A stretch of 43,889 nucleotides of DNA from IMG/VR virus record IMGVR_UViG_3300010397_000024, positions 1-43,889 of that record, one strand, 5' to 3'. Below the pieces are notes generated by a model, which saw nothing but the letters and a program-made list of their open reading frames with translations, did not search any database and was not told the DNA's origin. The position numbers and the translations under genes were made by a program. Positions 14,043 through 21,687 of this stretch are shown here, piece by piece (within the stretch, counting starts at the first letter, position 1; each line of letters opens with the position of its first letter). Source of the stretch: a virus.

Positions 14043-14398
14043 CCGAGCCCAACGCCCCGCGAGTCTCGGACGCCCGCGACTGGCCGGATGCCGGCACCGA
14101 AGTACAACTGATTGACGGCAAAGGGCTTCCCGTCGAGGACCAGTTGGCCATCTTGCATAAGTTCCAAGTTGCCAGCACCAAGCTGCGGGACAGCCGCGCC
14201 CGTATCAGGGAACTCGAAGCGGCGCTCCGCCTGCTGGTTGATAGGTGTACGCCAGACCCCATCCCGCTTGATGGTGGGAAAATCTACGGGGTGCGCTGCC
14301 CCGAAAGAGAAATCGTAGACGAGGCCCGCAGTCTGCTGGAGGCGGGGGCCAGCCGGGGCACCCCGGAGAGCGCACCGCCCCCGAGAGGTGAGACGTGA
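14039..14398 (+). CDS. Hypothetical protein with central coiled coil
   Basis: This 119-residue protein has a mixed N-terminal part with VQLIDGKGLPVEDQLAIL, a helical stretch around STKLRDSRARIRELEAALRL, and a Pro/Gly-rich tail. The short motif ending CPEREIVDEARSLL resembles helices in other small proteins of this block. It overlaps the DNA methyltransferase start (GTGA). Unknown. Confidence 0.6.
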   Translation: MTEPNAPRVSDARDWPDAGTEVQLIDGKGLPVEDQLAILHKFQVASTKLRDSRARIRELEAALRLLVDRCTPDPIPLDGGKIYGVRCPEREIVDEARSLLEAGASRGTPESAPPPRGET

Positions 14399-15105
14399 GG
14401 CCGTACTACCAGGATGGAGCGGTCACGATCTATCACGGGGATTGCCGGGATGTGATGGCGGACATCGACTACGCCGACGCGCTCGTGACCGACCCGCCGT
14501 ATGGCGTCAACCTGGGAGAGCATGGCGGCGCGAGCGATGGAAGGACCGACCACGTTCTGGTCAAGGGGGGTTATGTTTCCTACGAGGACAGCCCCGAGAA
14601 CTTCACGCAGGTTGTAGTCCCAGCCATCAAGGATGCGCTCGCCAAGGTGGACCGAGGAGCCGTGTTCTGTGCTGGACACATGGCTTGGCACCTCCCACGT
14701 CCGGCCGCCGTCGGGGGCATTTTTCTCCCCGCCGCCTGCGGGCGGACCGCTTGGGGATATAACTCCTTCGCCCATTGCCTTCTCTATGGTCGCGCGCCGG
14801 ACCTCAACTTGGGAGCCAAGGCCATCGGGATATCATCCACCGAAACGGTGGCTGAGAGCGGTCACCCATGCGCCAAGCCGGAAGGCTGGATGCGGTGGAT
14901 TGTTTCCTTGGTGAGCCGGGAAGGCGAGCTAGTGCTGGACCCCTTCGCCGGGAGCGGCACCACGCTCCGCGCCGCCAAAGACTTAGGCCGCAGGGCCATC
15001 GGCATCGAGATCGAGGAGCGCTACTGCGAGATTGCCGCCCGCCGCTGCGCCCAGGAAGTGATGGACTTCGCGAGCGCACCGCCCGCAGAAAGGACCGAGC
15101 CATGA
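14395..15105 (+). CDS. DNA methyltransferase (N6-adenine/N4-cytosine, beta-type order)
   Basis: This 236-residue protein has the catalytic motif IV DPPYG (33-37) near the N-terminus and the SAM motif I region LVLDPFAGSGTT (179-190) near the C-terminus, the N6_N4_Mtase order. HPCAKPEGWMRW, typical just before motif I, is present. DPPY favours adenine as target. GTG 14395 overlaps the previous stop. No restriction partner is encoded nearby, so it is an orphan enzyme likely protecting phage DNA or regulating transcription. The specificity is unknown. Confidence 0.93.
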   Translation: MRPYYQDGAVTIYHGDCRDVMADIDYADALVTDPPYGVNLGEHGGASDGRTDHVLVKGGYVSYEDSPENFTQVVVPAIKDALAKVDRGAVFCAGHMAWHLPRPAAVGGIFLPAACGRTAWGYNSFAHCLLYGRAPDLNLGAKAIGISSTETVAESGHPCAKPEGWMRWIVSLVSREGELVLDPFAGSGTTLRAAKDLGRRAIGIEIEERYCEIAARRCAQEVMDFASAPPAERTEP

Positions 15106-15302
15106 CCCGCCCCACCAAAGCCGATGCGCAGCGGTTCTTGGACGAGAACCTGATGGCCGTCTGGTACGAGAAGGGTTACTCGGACGGCCAGCGTTCCATG
15201 AAGCGGCGCGTGCTCGACGCTCTCAGTCATGGCTTTCATCCCTGGATGAAGGAATGGCCCAGCGTTCAGCCGGTGCCCAAGCGCAGAAAGGTGACGCGAT
15301 GA
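15102..15302 (+). CDS. Small basic protein, unknown
   Basis: This 66-residue protein, with ATGA overlaps at both ends, contains a helical segment FLDENLMAVWYEKGYSDGQR and a basic C-terminus KRRKVTR. It sits between the DNA methyltransferase and a coiled-coil protein. A longer overlapping frame from 14868 is excluded because it would lie inside the methyltransferase gene. Confidence 0.55.
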   Translation: MTRPTKADAQRFLDENLMAVWYEKGYSDGQRSMKRRVLDALSHGFHPWMKEWPSVQPVPKRRKVTR

Positions 15303-15811
15303 GCCCGGCCGAGGCTCGCGCCTTAGCTGAGCGGCTGACCAGGCGCTGCTTTGCGCAAGACGGGATCACCAACGTGGAGTGCCAGGCTAGGCGAGAGGGG
15401 GCCGCCGCCGCGCTCCGCGCGCTCGCGGACCGCGTGGAGGAACTGGAGCGGGACCTTGAAACACAGGTTCAGATTTCCGACGCGGTGGCCAAAGATTACG
15501 ACGAACGCTGGCGGGCCGCCGAGGAACGCGCCGCACGGCTCCAGGCTGAACGGGACATGTGGCACACGAAAGCGCATCCGCCTATCGGCCACAACGACGG
15601 CCCTTGCTGCGAAGTATGCGAACTCGACGCCCAGCTGGCAGCGGCGGAAGCCCAGCGAGATAGGCTCACTGAGGCACTGGACTGGATTCGCCGATTCGCT
15701 GAGGCGCACCACGCGCAGCAGGAGGCCCACGTCCTCTTGCACGGCCTCACGGTGGACATCGTGGACGTAGCCGAGCGTGCGCTCGCCACAGACGAGGAGA
15801 AGAAACCGTGA
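15299..15811 (+). CDS. Coiled-coil protein with Cys/His segment, unknown
   Basis: This 170-residue protein has a long helical region (roughly 40-85) in heptad style, then HNDGPCCEVCELDAQL, which could bind zinc, and a second helix. ATG 15299 overlaps the previous gene; the stop overlaps the HNH start (GTGA). It resembles the small Ala-rich helical proteins common in environmental phages. Function unknown. Confidence 0.6.
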   Translation: MSPAEARALAERLTRRCFAQDGITNVECQARREGAAAALRALADRVEELERDLETQVQISDAVAKDYDERWRAAEERAARLQAERDMWHTKAHPPIGHNDGPCCEVCELDAQLAAAEAQRDRLTEALDWIRRFAEAHHAQQEAHVLLHGLTVDIVDVAERALATDEEKKP

Positions 15812-16455
15812 GCGGCCTTGAGTGGGTGATGGAGAACTCGATTCCCGAGCCCAACACCGGCTGTTACCTGTGGCTCGGAACGATGGACTACAAAGGCTAT
15901 GGCCGCATCAAGATAGACGGACGGTTCCGCTCGGCCCACCGGACTGCCTACGAGATGGTCCGGGGGCCAATCCCCGATGGCCTCACCATCGACCACCTCT
16001 GCCGGATGCCGTCCTGCATCAACCCGGACCACATGGAGACCGTCTCGATGCGGGAGAACATCCTGCGGGCCTATGCGGCGAAGTGGGGAACCACTCACTG
16101 CCGGAAGGGACACCCCAAGATTCCCGAGAACCGGGTTGCTAAGGGTGGCGGCTTCGTGTGCCTCATCTGCCAGCGCGAGCACGGCCGCCGGATGTGGCGC
16201 AAGCACCACGCGGTTCCACGTCAGTCACCGAGGCGACCCTTGCCCGAGATATGGGGCGTGGTGTCCGTGGGTGATGTCTACCTGGAACTAGGCGAGCCGC
16301 ACCGCACGATTCGAGTCGTAGCCTGCGACGGGCCAAGTATCTCTATCGAGAACTTGACGACCGGGCGAACAACCACCACGCAAACGTGGCGCTTCACCCG
16401 TCCCGACCGCTGGAAAAAACTGGCCACCCCACTAGGGGAGGGACCGCCCCAGTGA
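15808..16455 (+). CDS. HNH homing-type endonuclease with C-terminal extension (copy 2)
   Basis: This 215-residue protein has the N-terminal CYLWLG motif, SAHRTAYEMVRGPIPDG, then IDHLCRMPSCINPDHMETV with catalytic His and Asn, and a downstream zinc-ribbon-like CRKGHP...CLIC. A further C-terminal domain of about 70 residues (EIWGVVSVGDVYLEL onward) is likely beta-rich. It lies within a chain of overlapping small genes (GTGA both sides), so it is translated with the operon rather than inserted in a gap. Confidence 0.88.
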   Translation: MSGLEWVMENSIPEPNTGCYLWLGTMDYKGYGRIKIDGRFRSAHRTAYEMVRGPIPDGLTIDHLCRMPSCINPDHMETVSMRENILRAYAAKWGTTHCRKGHPKIPENRVAKGGGFVCLICQREHGRRMWRKHHAVPRQSPRRPLPEIWGVVSVGDVYLELGEPHRTIRVVACDGPSISIENLTTGRTTTTQTWRFTRPDRWKKLATPLGEGPPQ

Positions 16456-16724
16456 GCCGCCTAGACGGCTTTCTTTCGCGGAAGCTGCAAGCGGTGTGGC
16501 CGGATGCACTGGTGTTCCGGAATCCGGCCCTCCAGAGTGACGACCTTGACTACCACGCACGCCGGGCCAACGGCGAGATCACGGGCCTCGGCAAGACGTT
16601 CCACGAGGCACGGCAGGCGGTGGCGGCTATCGTCGCGGCGGCAAAGGCGCGGTCGGCGATGACTGAGGCTGAGGTGGTACACCCCAACTCAAATGAGCCG
16701 GAAGCGCATGAGGACACCGAATGA
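16452..16724 (+). CDS. Small protein, unknown (C-terminus duplicated in next gene)
   Basis: This 90-residue protein is read from GTG 16452 (GTGA overlap). The first half has FLSRKLQAVWPDALVFRNPA, suggestive of a small mixed domain; the second half is helical. Its last 20 or so residues (EAEVVHPNSNEPEAHE) are repeated in altered form at the end of the next protein. No family recognised. Confidence 0.6.
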   Translation: MSRLDGFLSRKLQAVWPDALVFRNPALQSDDLDYHARRANGEITGLGKTFHEARQAVAAIVAAAKARSAMTEAEVVHPNSNEPEAHEDTE

Positions 16725-16737
16725 CTGAGCGAGTGAG
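16662..16737 (+). repeat. Diverged direct repeat, copy A
   Basis: This 76-base stretch covers the end of the 16452 gene and the first codons of the next. It is repeated with roughly three-quarters identity at 16925-17003, again at a gene boundary. Both copies contain GCTGAGGTG, GAAGCGCATGAGGA and GAGCGAGTGAG. It marks an old tandem duplication that produced neighbouring small genes. Confidence 0.75.
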
Positions 16738-16990
16738 CCGCGAGGAATCGCTGGAGGAGCACAACGCTCGTATCGACGTTCGCAACGAGGGAGTCGAACT
16801 CGCCGCTGCGTGGGTGGAGGAAGTGGAGCATGCGCCCGAGATGGCTCAGCGTGTGAGGATGCTTAAGCTCGGGCATATTACCGAGGAGATGCTGCGGTGG
16901 GGCGCGGAGGTGGTGGCGACGCCGAATGAGGCTGAGGTGCTGCGCCCCAAGCTGAATGACTCAGAAGCGCATGAGGAGGCCGGAAGTTGA
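16721..16990 (+). CDS. Small acidic protein, unknown
   Basis: This 89-residue protein begins MTERVS and ends with a variant of the preceding protein's tail (NEAEVLRPKLNDSEAHEEA). It is helical and acidic. The ATGA overlap at the start and the TTGA overlap at the end show tight coupling. It was probably generated by the local duplication described at 16662-17003. Confidence 0.6.
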   Translation: MTERVSREESLEEHNARIDVRNEGVELAAAWVEEVEHAPEMAQRVRMLKLGHITEEMLRWGAEVVATPNEAEVLRPKLNDSEAHEEAGS

Positions 16991-17003
16991 TTGAGCGAGT
17001 GAG
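16925..17003 (+). repeat. Diverged direct repeat, copy B
   Basis: Second copy of the repeat at 16662-16737, 263 bases further on, with a 3-base insertion. It spans the end of the 16721 gene and the TTG start of the 16987 gene. Confidence 0.75.
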
Positions 17004-17361
17004 TGACGCCCGCGACCTCGAACGAGCCGTCCAGCTCTGGGGCGAGATGAACGTGATCGACCGGGAGGAGCCCAAGTGCCAGACCTGGATGGACGAGAAC
17101 AACGTCCGCTACGTGCTGCCCTGGACGCTAGGCGACCAAGCCGCCCTGGTGACGATGATCCAAGAGTTTCTGGGGCGAGTCCGCGCCGAGGAGCGGGCCA
17201 CCGCGTTCGAGGACGGAGTGCGCGCCGGCATCGCTGACTTGGAGGTGAGCCGGCCCAACGGCTGGGGCCTCGCTGCCATCGCCGCCAGAGCCAAGCAAAT
17301 CAGCAACCGCGTAATCGAGCGGGAGCGGGCCGCAGGGACCAAGGGAGCCGACCGGAAATGA
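16987..17361 (+). CDS. Hypothetical helical protein, TTG start
   Basis: This 124-residue protein is read from TTG 16987, whose last two bases and the following A form the stop of the previous gene. The first residues MIERVS match the MTERVS of its neighbour, supporting this start. The middle has YVLPWTLGDQAALVTMIQEF and the rest is helical (RAEERATAFEDGVRAGIADLE). Unknown function. Confidence 0.6.
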   Translation: MIERVSDARDLERAVQLWGEMNVIDREEPKCQTWMDENNVRYVLPWTLGDQAALVTMIQEFLGRVRAEERATAFEDGVRAGIADLEVSRPNGWGLAAIAARAKQISNRVIERERAAGTKGADRK

Positions 17362-17861
17362 AAAGGTCCAGCCTCCAGCGGGGAGCCGCCCCGGTCCGGC
17401 GCACCCGGCTCAAGCCGGTCCGCATCCGCTCCAAGTCTGGCAAGCCGGGCTATCGCCATACCAAGAAGTACTTGGACAACCTGTGCCGGCTGGTGGTGTT
17501 CGCCCGGGACAAGGATCAATGCCTCAAGTGTGGGAAGCCTTCGGGCTCCAAGGATAACTGGCCGCTCATGCCTGGCCCTTCACTCCAGTGGGCGCATGTC
17601 GAGTCTCGGCGCTATACCGCCACTCGGTGGGACCCTCGGTTCTCGATGACCCTCTGCGCCGGGCATCACCTCTGGTGGCACCACCGGCCCGTCGAGGCCG
17701 CCCAGTGGTGGACCGAGACCTTCCCTGAGCGCGCCCGTGACCTCAAGCTGGCGCGAGCGTTCAAGCAGAAGGTGGACCTCGAACTGATCCGCTTGTTTCT
17801 CGAAGCCGAAGCGACCAAGTACGGAATCCCGTTGACCCCACCCAACAAGGGTGGACCGTGA
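17358..17861 (+). CDS. NinG-like HNH-type recombination protein
   Basis: This 167-residue protein resembles phage NinG/Rap-type proteins, which process recombination intermediates. A basic N-terminus is followed by FARDKDQCLKCGKPSG (zinc Cys pair), WAHVESRRYTATRWDP, and MTLCAGHHLWWHHRP, the HNH-like core, then helices to the end. It is close in the operon to the PD-(D/E)XK exonuclease, fitting a recombination role. The start overlaps the previous stop by ATGA. Confidence 0.75.
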   Translation: MKRSSLQRGAAPVRRTRLKPVRIRSKSGKPGYRHTKKYLDNLCRLVVFARDKDQCLKCGKPSGSKDNWPLMPGPSLQWAHVESRRYTATRWDPRFSMTLCAGHHLWWHHRPVEAAQWWTETFPERARDLKLARAFKQKVDLELIRLFLEAEATKYGIPLTPPNKGGP

Positions 17862-18031
17862 AGCGAAACGAGATACCGCTGAAGTGGACCACCATTTGGT
17901 GCGGGTCCACCGGACGCGACTACGACATCGGGGCCATTTTGCTCAACGGCGGCATGGACCTAGAGGACATGGAAACCTTCGTTGACTGGATAACCAAACT
18001 CCAGGCCAGCATGCTGGAGCGCCATGGCTGA
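17858..18031 (+). CDS. 57-residue protein, unknown
   Basis: GTG 17858 overlaps the previous TGA. The sequence starts MKRNEIPLKWTTIWCGSTGR and ends with a helix (LEDMETFVDWITKLQASM). No membrane segment. It follows the NinG-like gene directly. Not recognised. Confidence 0.55.
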   Translation: MKRNEIPLKWTTIWCGSTGRDYDIGAILLNGGMDLEDMETFVDWITKLQASMLERHG

Positions 18032-18224
18032 GCCGCGATTTACGCTGGTGCGGGCCGAACGCGGCAAAACCGGGCTATGGGTAGTCTTCGACACTCGTGC
18101 CGGCGGTCCACCATCAACGAATCACCTGAGCACAACCAATCAAATCCTGGCCGAAGAAGCCGTGCGCGCCCTCAATGCCATGCAAGAGAAGATCGACGCG
18201 CTAGTCGGCCGGCACAAAGCTTGA
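18024..18224 (+). CDS. 66-residue protein, unknown
   Basis: ATG 18024 overlaps the previous gene by 8 bases. The sequence suggests a small beta-alpha fold: PRFTLVRAERGKTGLWVVFD strands, then a C-terminal helix. Its TGA stop is part of the TTGACC -35 box of the next promoter. Not recognised. Confidence 0.55.
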   Translation: MAEPRFTLVRAERGKTGLWVVFDTRAGGPPSTNHLSTTNQILAEEAVRALNAMQEKIDALVGRHKA

Positions 18225-18250
18225 CCTCAATCCCGCAAGGGTGCTAGCAT
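18221..18250 (+). promoter_or_regulatory. Second TAGCAT promoter
   Basis: TTGACC (18221-18226), an 18-base spacer and TAGCAT (18245-18250), followed by a leader ACAGGAAGGAGTCAGTC and ATG 18275. The -10 context GTGCTAGCATG and the leader closely match the promoter at 12892-12920. In both cases the -35 box contains the stop codon of the upstream gene. Confidence 0.75.
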
Positions 18251-18274
18251 GGTGTCTACAGGAAGGAGTCAGTC

Positions 18275-18610
18275 ATGAGCGAGATGTGTCCGATACATTC
18301 CCAGCCATGGCGCACGGTACCGGCTGGCATCTCCAAGACCACAGGCAAGCCCTACAACAGCTTCCGTGCGTGTCCCGTACCTGGCTGTCAACAGCGCCCT
18401 CCCAGAGCCTCGAACCCCGTTCCCAGGCCGTTACCCCAGCCTGAGGGCCAAACCTCGGTCCTGAGCGATCCTCGGAAGTCTGACGCGGTGCTGGTGGCGG
18501 CCTGCCTCAACTTTGCTGCCCGAATCTATCAAGGATTGGGAGATGAGTACGAGGCCATAGCTAGGCGAGTGGCCAAGGAAGTCTACGCCGAGTGGAAGGC
18601 TCGGACATGA
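18275..18610 (+). CDS. Hypothetical protein with possible zinc knuckle
   Basis: This 111-residue protein begins MSEMCPIHSQPW and continues to FRACPVPGCQQ, giving a C-x2-H and C-x4-C pair that may bind one zinc ion, as in small single-stranded DNA or recombination factors. A Pro-rich linker and a C-terminal helix follow. It is the first gene of the promoter at 18221 and leads into the exonuclease operon, so a recombination role is possible but unproven. Confidence 0.65.
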   Translation: MSEMCPIHSQPWRTVPAGISKTTGKPYNSFRACPVPGCQQRPPRASNPVPRPLPQPEGQTSVLSDPRKSDAVLVAACLNFAARIYQGLGDEYEAIARRVAKEVYAEWKART

Positions 18611-18948
18611 GCGAGCGTGGCACCTTTATCACCTCGTTCCTTTACGACTGGCACATGCTACAACCCATCTTGCAGGCATTGCAGCAAAACGCGCGCTATC
18701 TGCTTCCCATCGCTGCCGACCATTACGTTATCGCTGGGGTGTTGCATGGAACCTGGTCGTCAGAGGAAGCTTGGGAGTTCGAGAACGAGACCAGCGAGTT
18801 GATCTCTATGGCGTTGCCCGAGAAACACGGCCAGTTCTCGGTCGTGGTCATGCCAGAGTCCGAGGAATACACCGTGGTCTTTACTTGGAACGCCGATTCC
18901 CGTGAACCAGTTGTCCGCCGGGTGCCGAAAGAAGCGAGTCCGCCATGA
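18607..18948 (+). CDS. Hypothetical protein, 113 residues
   Basis: ATG 18607 overlaps the previous stop by ATGA; the in-frame start at 18592 lies inside that gene. The protein is mixed alpha/beta with SVVVMPESEEYTVVFTW strands in the second half. It lies directly before the PD-(D/E)XK nuclease and is translationally coupled to it. It could be a partner, for example a small annealing factor, but no motif shows this. Confidence 0.6.
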   Translation: MSERGTFITSFLYDWHMLQPILQALQQNARYLLPIAADHYVIAGVLHGTWSSEEAWEFENETSELISMALPEKHGQFSVVVMPESEEYTVVFTWNADSREPVVRRVPKEASPP

Positions 18949-19727
18949 CCCCGCTCTTGGATACCTGGCCCAGCCCCACCTCCACCGTCCACGTCACCGT
19001 CAACGGGAGAAGGCACTATCGTTCGACGGACGGTTCCTTCGAGGGCGACCTGCCAGGTGCGACTAGTGTTCTTAAGTTGTTGGGGCTCAGTACGGAAGGC
19101 CTCATTAAGTGGTCCGCCAACGAGGAACGGAAAGCCTGCCTCCTTGCCGCTGACGAACTCTACCGCTCCAAGGTCAGGTTCGAGAACTTCCCGGCCGCCA
19201 TCGAAGCCAAGCTGGGTGCCGCGCGGGCCCATAGTCGGCTCTTGAGCAAGGCTGCCGACATCGGGGCCGAGACCCACCGGGCCATTCAGAGTTTCCTCTC
19301 GGGGCAGATGTCGCTGGATATCCTGAGCCCCCCCGCCAAACAGGCGTTCGACTCCTGGCAAGCCTGGTGGGCGCAGAGCGGACTCAAGCCCGTCCGAGTG
19401 GAGCAGGTCGTCTGGGACACCGATCTGGGCTATGCGGGAACCGTAGACCTCTTGGCGGAGGCCCCTGATGGCATGCTCGAAGTCTGGGACTGGAAGTCGG
19501 GCAAGGCCATCTACGACGAGTACCACCTCCAGCTAGCCGCCTACTGCCATGCCTGTAGGGGATGGGCACCCGTCAGGCCGGGCGGTATCGTGAGGCTACC
19601 CAAGTACGCCACCGACCCAGGACTGGAAGTCAAGACGCTGGGCGACATGTACGGCCGCCAGCGCACCGAGGAGGAACTGATGGACTGCTTCCGCGCCTTG
19701 CTCAAGGTGTTCGAGGTCATGACGTGA
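18945..19727 (+). CDS. PD-(D/E)XK exonuclease (RecB/Cas4/lambda-exo superfamily)
   Basis: This 260-residue protein has the full motif series of the RecB-like exonuclease branch: AETHRAIQ with His 111, VRVEQVVW with Glu 153, YAGTVDLL with Asp 168, VWDWKSGK with Asp 182 and Lys 184, and YHLQLAAY with Gln 196 and Tyr 200. No Cas4-type cysteine cluster is seen. It likely chews DNA ends to start phage recombination or to degrade host DNA. A separate annealing protein is not recognised; the small neighbours are candidates. Confidence 0.9.
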   Translation: MTPLLDTWPSPTSTVHVTVNGRRHYRSTDGSFEGDLPGATSVLKLLGLSTEGLIKWSANEERKACLLAADELYRSKVRFENFPAAIEAKLGAARAHSRLLSKAADIGAETHRAIQSFLSGQMSLDILSPPAKQAFDSWQAWWAQSGLKPVRVEQVVWDTDLGYAGTVDLLAEAPDGMLEVWDWKSGKAIYDEYHLQLAAYCHACRGWAPVRPGGIVRLPKYATDPGLEVKTLGDMYGRQRTEEELMDCFRALLKVFEVMT

Positions 19728-19918
19728 CCAAACCCAAGAGCAAGCGAGTCCCAGTGAAGAAGCAGGAAGACCGCATGAACATCTACGTCATGGGTCCCGA
19801 GGCCAGACTCTACGTGGACGGCAACCAGCACGGGATGCTCACCGTCACCATGCGAGAGGACTACCTGGAAGTGATCGCCAACAAAAACTCGATGGTCGTC
19901 TTCCTGAGACAGGAGTAG
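19724..19918 (+). CDS. Small basic beta-rich protein, unknown
   Basis: This 64-residue protein is read from GTG 19724 (GTGA overlap with the exonuclease). It begins with a Lys/Pro-rich arm followed by short strands (MNIYVMGPEARLYVDG, YLEVIANKNSMVVFL). It is coupled to the nuclease, so it may assist it. No family recognised. Confidence 0.6.
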   Translation: MTKPKSKRVPVKKQEDRMNIYVMGPEARLYVDGNQHGMLTVTMREDYLEVIANKNSMVVFLRQE

Positions 19919-19920
19919 CG

Positions 19921-20574
19921 ATGGACCTCCACGAGCAGTTGGCCCAGTTCAGCGCGCGTATCGGCAAGGACCCCATCGACGGCACCAAGATTCAAGGCTT
20001 CGAGGAAGGGACTCCTCCGCCGCCTGAGTTCGAGCCACGACCTCCGGTTGACCTCAGCCAAGTTCCAGAAGGTCCTCCGGATGAGTACATCGACGAAGAC
20101 CCCGACTTCGAGCCCGAGTCGCCCTTGATCCCGCGGACCTCTCAAACCCCGGTGCCAGAATTCCAGCAAAATTTGCCGCAGGCTCCGGCCGACCTCCCGA
20201 AACCAGACTTCAGCATCATCGGTGTCGAGGGAGTGGGATACGCCGCGGAGTACCTGGGACGCAAGGTGGAGCTCTCACCGAGTGAAGTGGCGCGGGCTCA
20301 GAACTTGGTGCGAGAAGCCATCTCACGCACCCTGAGAGCGGAACTGGCGGCGCTCAGGCCGAAGCGACAGCGAGCGAAGCGCCGGCCACGCGAGATAGGC
20401 GGGGCCACGTTGCATACTGAGAGCGCGCCAACGTACAACCAGTCAGGTGCCGGTGTCTTACCTGGGACCGTAAGTGCGGAAGTCGGGGTCAATGACTCTC
20501 CTGGCCCGCAGCCGGCATCCTCTCCCAAGAAGCCGCGCAAGAAGCGCGAGCGGCTGGATGGAACGGTGAAGTGA
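19921..20574 (+). CDS. Acidic/Pro-rich then basic protein, unknown
   Basis: This 217-residue protein has a disordered, Glu/Asp/Pro-rich first half, a short ordered segment around IIGVEGVGYAAEYLGRKVEL, a helix, and a very basic tail (KRQRAKRRPR and KKPRKKRERLDG). Such charge-split proteins may bind DNA at the tail and a partner at the front. ATG follows two bases after the previous stop. No family recognised. Confidence 0.6.
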   Translation: MDLHEQLAQFSARIGKDPIDGTKIQGFEEGTPPPPEFEPRPPVDLSQVPEGPPDEYIDEDPDFEPESPLIPRTSQTPVPEFQQNLPQAPADLPKPDFSIIGVEGVGYAAEYLGRKVELSPSEVARAQNLVREAISRTLRAELAALRPKRQRAKRRPREIGGATLHTESAPTYNQSGAGVLPGTVSAEVGVNDSPGPQPASSPKKPRKKRERLDGTVK

Positions 20575-20729
20575 CCACTGATCCAAGGCTCCGTCAGTCG
20601 ATAGATGTGCAGGAGATCGACCCGGGCGAGATGCTTCAGCGCCTGATCCATCGCCACATCTCCGACGACACGTCCTGGCGTCTCTTGTCCGCCATCCTCA
20701 AGGCCTTCCAGCCCAAGAGGAAACGGTGA
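20571..20729 (+). CDS. 52-residue protein, unknown
   Basis: GTG 20571 and the stop overlap both neighbours by four bases (GTGA). The sequence is helical with a basic end (MLQRLIHRHISDDTSWRLLS then KAFQPKRKR). Too small for family assignment; support comes from the coupled overlaps. Confidence 0.5.
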   Translation: MTTDPRLRQSIDVQEIDPGEMLQRLIHRHISDDTSWRLLSAILKAFQPKRKR

Positions 20730-20905
20730 GCCAACCCTGGATGTCCGTCATCATCCGCCAGCCCGCCGAGTGGACACCGGCACTCAGAGAGGCTGCCGCT
20801 CAACGGCTTCGCCAGTGGGCGGACGAAGTGCCAGGCTGGCCTCAGCCAGATAAAGACGACACGCTCATCAAGCGGCTGGACTGGTTCGAGATGGAGTCCC
20901 TATGA
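20726..20905 (+). CDS. 59-residue protein, unknown
   Basis: GTG 20726 overlaps the previous stop and the TGA overlaps ATG 20902. It is Trp-rich and amphipathic (WTPALREAAAQRLRQW), with no membrane segment. Not recognised. Confidence 0.5.
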   Translation: MSQPWMSVIIRQPAEWTPALREAAAQRLRQWADEVPGWPQPDKDDTLIKRLDWFEMESL

Positions 20906-21387
20906 ACGACTGGCGCTGGCACCGACGCCGCCGCCGCAGATGGATGTGGTTCTACATCGCCCTCGCGTCAGCATGGATCCTCTGGGCGGCCTTTGTCAGA
21001 CCGGCCCACTCAGCCGAACTGGTCTGGGTGGATGGCTGCGACAAGTGCAGCCTGGATAGCGGAGTCGAGGCCTACCGCCTCGCCGCGAGCTTTCCTGGTA
21101 GATGGCTGAGGTTCGGGCTCTCGGGAGATCTCTACTGGACGGCTCGGCAGCGCATCGTCCTCTCGCTCAAGGACGGCCGCCAGGTGCCTTCACAAGCCAT
21201 CCTGGGCGTCGGACCGATGGAATCTCATGGACGACCGATTAGGCTAGGGCTAGCCTCTCGTTGGCTCCACCAGGACGAGTTGGAGCAGGGCCACCGTGGA
21301 CGTGGCGGGCTGATCTTAGCCTGCTTCCCAGACTCCATGATGACCAGTCGCATTGTCGGTGTGCACTTGGAAAGGGGCGCACCATGA
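20902..21387 (+). CDS. Signal-peptide or membrane-anchored protein, unknown
   Basis: This 161-residue protein starts with a run of Arg then one hydrophobic helix (WFYIALASAWILWAAFV) and PAHSAE, a possible signal-peptidase site. The rest contains GCDKC and a beta-rich part with ILGVGPMESHG. It is probably exported or anchored. The short distance to the next secreted protein suggests a pair acting at the envelope. Not recognised. Confidence 0.6.
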   Translation: MNDWRWHRRRRRRWMWFYIALASAWILWAAFVRPAHSAELVWVDGCDKCSLDSGVEAYRLAASFPGRWLRFGLSGDLYWTARQRIVLSLKDGRQVPSQAILGVGPMESHGRPIRLGLASRWLHQDELEQGHRGRGGLILACFPDSMMTSRIVGVHLERGAP

Positions 21388-21563
21388 AAAGACTGGCTGT
21401 CGCTGTTCTCCTGTCCCTTGGGCTGTTCGCGTCCACCGCTCGCGCTTGCGATTACCTGCAGGTGATGGGCTTCCCCGAGTCCTGTTCCTTCGCCTGTGCG
21501 GCGGGCGGTAACTCCGCCTACTACAACACCGCCTGCGTCTGGGATTTGGCCACCGATTGGTAG
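21384..21563 (+). CDS. Small secreted Cys-rich protein
   Basis: This 59-residue protein has a textbook signal peptide (MKRLAVAVLLSLGLFASTARA) and then a mature part of about 38 residues with four Cys (ACDYL, SCSFAC, ACVWD), likely two disulfides. ATGA overlap with the previous gene. A secreted disulfide protein in an early phage operon is unusual; function unknown. Confidence 0.7.
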   Translation: MKRLAVAVLLSLGLFASTARACDYLQVMGFPESCSFACAAGGNSAYYNTACVWDLATDW

Positions 21564-21573
21564 GGAGGATGCC

Positions 21574-21687
21574 ATGCTCGAACTCATCACTGGCTGGAAG
21601 TGGTGGCTTGATCTCTGGGGTGGTGATGACGAAGTCTCAGCCGCAGGTGCCGACCCCGACGGCCCCAAGCATCCTCTCGGCTACTGA
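21574..21687 (+). CDS. 37-residue peptide, overlapped by the next gene
   Basis: ATG 21574 has a GGGAGGATGCC ribosome region. The peptide begins MLELITGWKWWLDLW, a likely membrane-associated amphipathic helix. Its last 62 bases are shared in another frame with the 21626 gene. Only one of the two may be real; the ribosome site favours this one being translated. Confidence 0.4.
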   Translation: MLELITGWKWWLDLWGGDDEVSAAGADPDGPKHPLGY

